Shown here one piece after another: positions 63,683 to 64,000 of a stretch of 64,000 nucleotides of DNA (its first letter is position 1; each line of letters begins with the position of its first letter). Made by a program: the position numbers and the translations under genes. This DNA is from an uncultured Pelagibacteraceae bacterium (GTDB lineage: Bacteria; Pseudomonadota; Alphaproteobacteria; Pelagibacterales; Pelagibacteraceae). Where the stretch lies: assembly GCA_902624635.1 (NCBI GenBank), contig CACNYD010000001.1:364766-428765 (forward strand). Direction: 5' to 3'. The notes under the pieces are model-generated. The model had not been told where the DNA came from. It made no database searches and saw only the letters and a list, made by a program, of their open reading frames with translations.

Positions 63683-64000
63683 ATGTTTAAAAGTTTAAGT
63701 TTAAAAGTAATTATATTTGGATTTATATTTACATTTTTTTCTAGTTTTGGACAGAGTTTTTTTCTTGGTTTTTTTAATTCTAGCATAAGGGATACATTAT
63801 CCATCACCCAGGGACAATTTGGAACAATTTACGCATCTGCAACTTTACTAAGTAGTTTTTTATTAATTTGGGTTGGAAAAAAAATAGATGATATAAATAT
63901 TTTCAAATTTGCATTTTTTGTAACAATACTTTTATCTTTTTCATGTTTTTTCTTTTCAAAAATTTCCTCAATAACTTTTTTATTTATTGCAATTTTTTTA
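63683..64000 (+). CDS. MFS transporter, partial (C-terminus cut by window end)
   Basis: From the ATG at 63683 the frame is open for 106 codons to the window end. It shows three or four hydrophobic helices and the MFS pattern GFFNSSIRDTLSITQGQFGTIYASATLLSSFLLIWVGKKIDD, with the motif-A-like loop GKKIDD. The substrate is unknown. It was missing from the ORF track because it runs off the end. Confidence 0.8.
   Translation, partial: MFKSLSLKVIIFGFIFTFFSSFGQSFFLGFFNSSIRDTLSITQGQFGTIYASATLLSSFLLIWVGKKIDDINIFKFAFFVTILLSFSCFFFSKISSITFLFIAIFL

Noticed and set aside
1-64000. CRISPR array, prophage, insertion sequence, toxin-antitoxin or other classic defence system
   Set aside because: No regularly spaced repeats, transposase, integrase, capsid, nuclease or toxin-like ORFs were seen on either strand.

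Overview
The window looks like chromosomal DNA from a streamlined marine alphaproteobacterium of the SAR11 clade (Candidatus Pelagibacter-like). This is inferred from four things seen in the sequence: very low G+C, intergenic gaps mostly under 150 bp with many 1-4 bp gene overlaps, alphaproteobacterial gene orders such as iscR-sufBCDSU, and osmolyte/sulfonate metabolism genes typical of that group. No rRNA, prophage, insertion sequence or CRISPR array is visible. One tRNA (elongator tRNA-Met) is present.

Layout. 0-6.7 kb: a truncated alpha/beta hydrolase diverges from an iscR-sufB-C-D-S-U-T-A operon for Fe-S cluster assembly, with a palindrome over the predicted -35 box. 6.8-20.9 kb: a small unlisted ORF, glnA, a tRNA-editing-type protein, a DMT permease, a homocysteine methyltransferase-like gene, an ExaC-like aldehyde dehydrogenase with a lysine-rich N-terminal extension plus its DUF779 partner, a thioesterase, a serine hydrolase, a GYD protein, a second aldehyde dehydrogenase operon (FAH-family, CcdA, azoreductase), a butyrobetaine-hydroxylase-like dioxygenase and an inositol-monophosphatase-family enzyme. 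20.8-26.8 kb (minus strand): paired SMR proteins, a run of small soluble and exported proteins (including two tandem paralogues), then cysK and cysE. 26.9-29.6 kb (plus strand): VOC protein, LysE exporter, alternative oxidase, flavodoxin, MsrB.

29.6-41.7 kb looks like a sulfonate/amine utilisation locus. A minus-strand arm encodes a TauABC-like ABC transporter with an unusually large permease, a phosphotransacetylase-family enzyme and an HpsN-like member of the histidinol-dehydrogenase family. It diverges, across a 17-bp palindrome, from an operon of an omega-amino-acid:pyruvate aminotransferase, alanine dehydrogenase and a dimethylglycine/sarcosine dehydrogenase-like flavoprotein. A BASS transporter and a two-winged-helix regulator follow. 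The regulator diverges from two tandem tiny membrane proteins of one family, across a region with 13-bp direct repeats.

43.4-49.3 kb is an AT-rich surface-polysaccharide segment next to tRNA-Met: membrane glycosyltransferase, epimerase, rfbC-A-B without rfbD, and a GT2 enzyme. 49.3-53.5 kb links apt divergently to mtnP-mtnA-class II aldolase-speD::speE. This set can be read as one circuit: spermidine synthesis makes methylthioadenosine, which is split into adenine (to Apt) and a methylthiopentose phosphate (to MtnA and the aldolase). 53.5-57 kb holds a polar amino-acid-type ABC importer without its ATPase, facing an M24-fold hydrolase that has lost most metal ligands. 57-64 kb holds glycan-related genes (methyltransferase-like, DUF6165, GT9, GT4), a thioredoxin-fold protein, a gamma- and a small beta-type carbonic anhydrase, a PNPOx-family protein, a beta-hydroxyacid dehydrogenase and the start of an MFS transporter cut by the window end.

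Functional names rest on motifs and family resemblance read by eye. No database search was run.
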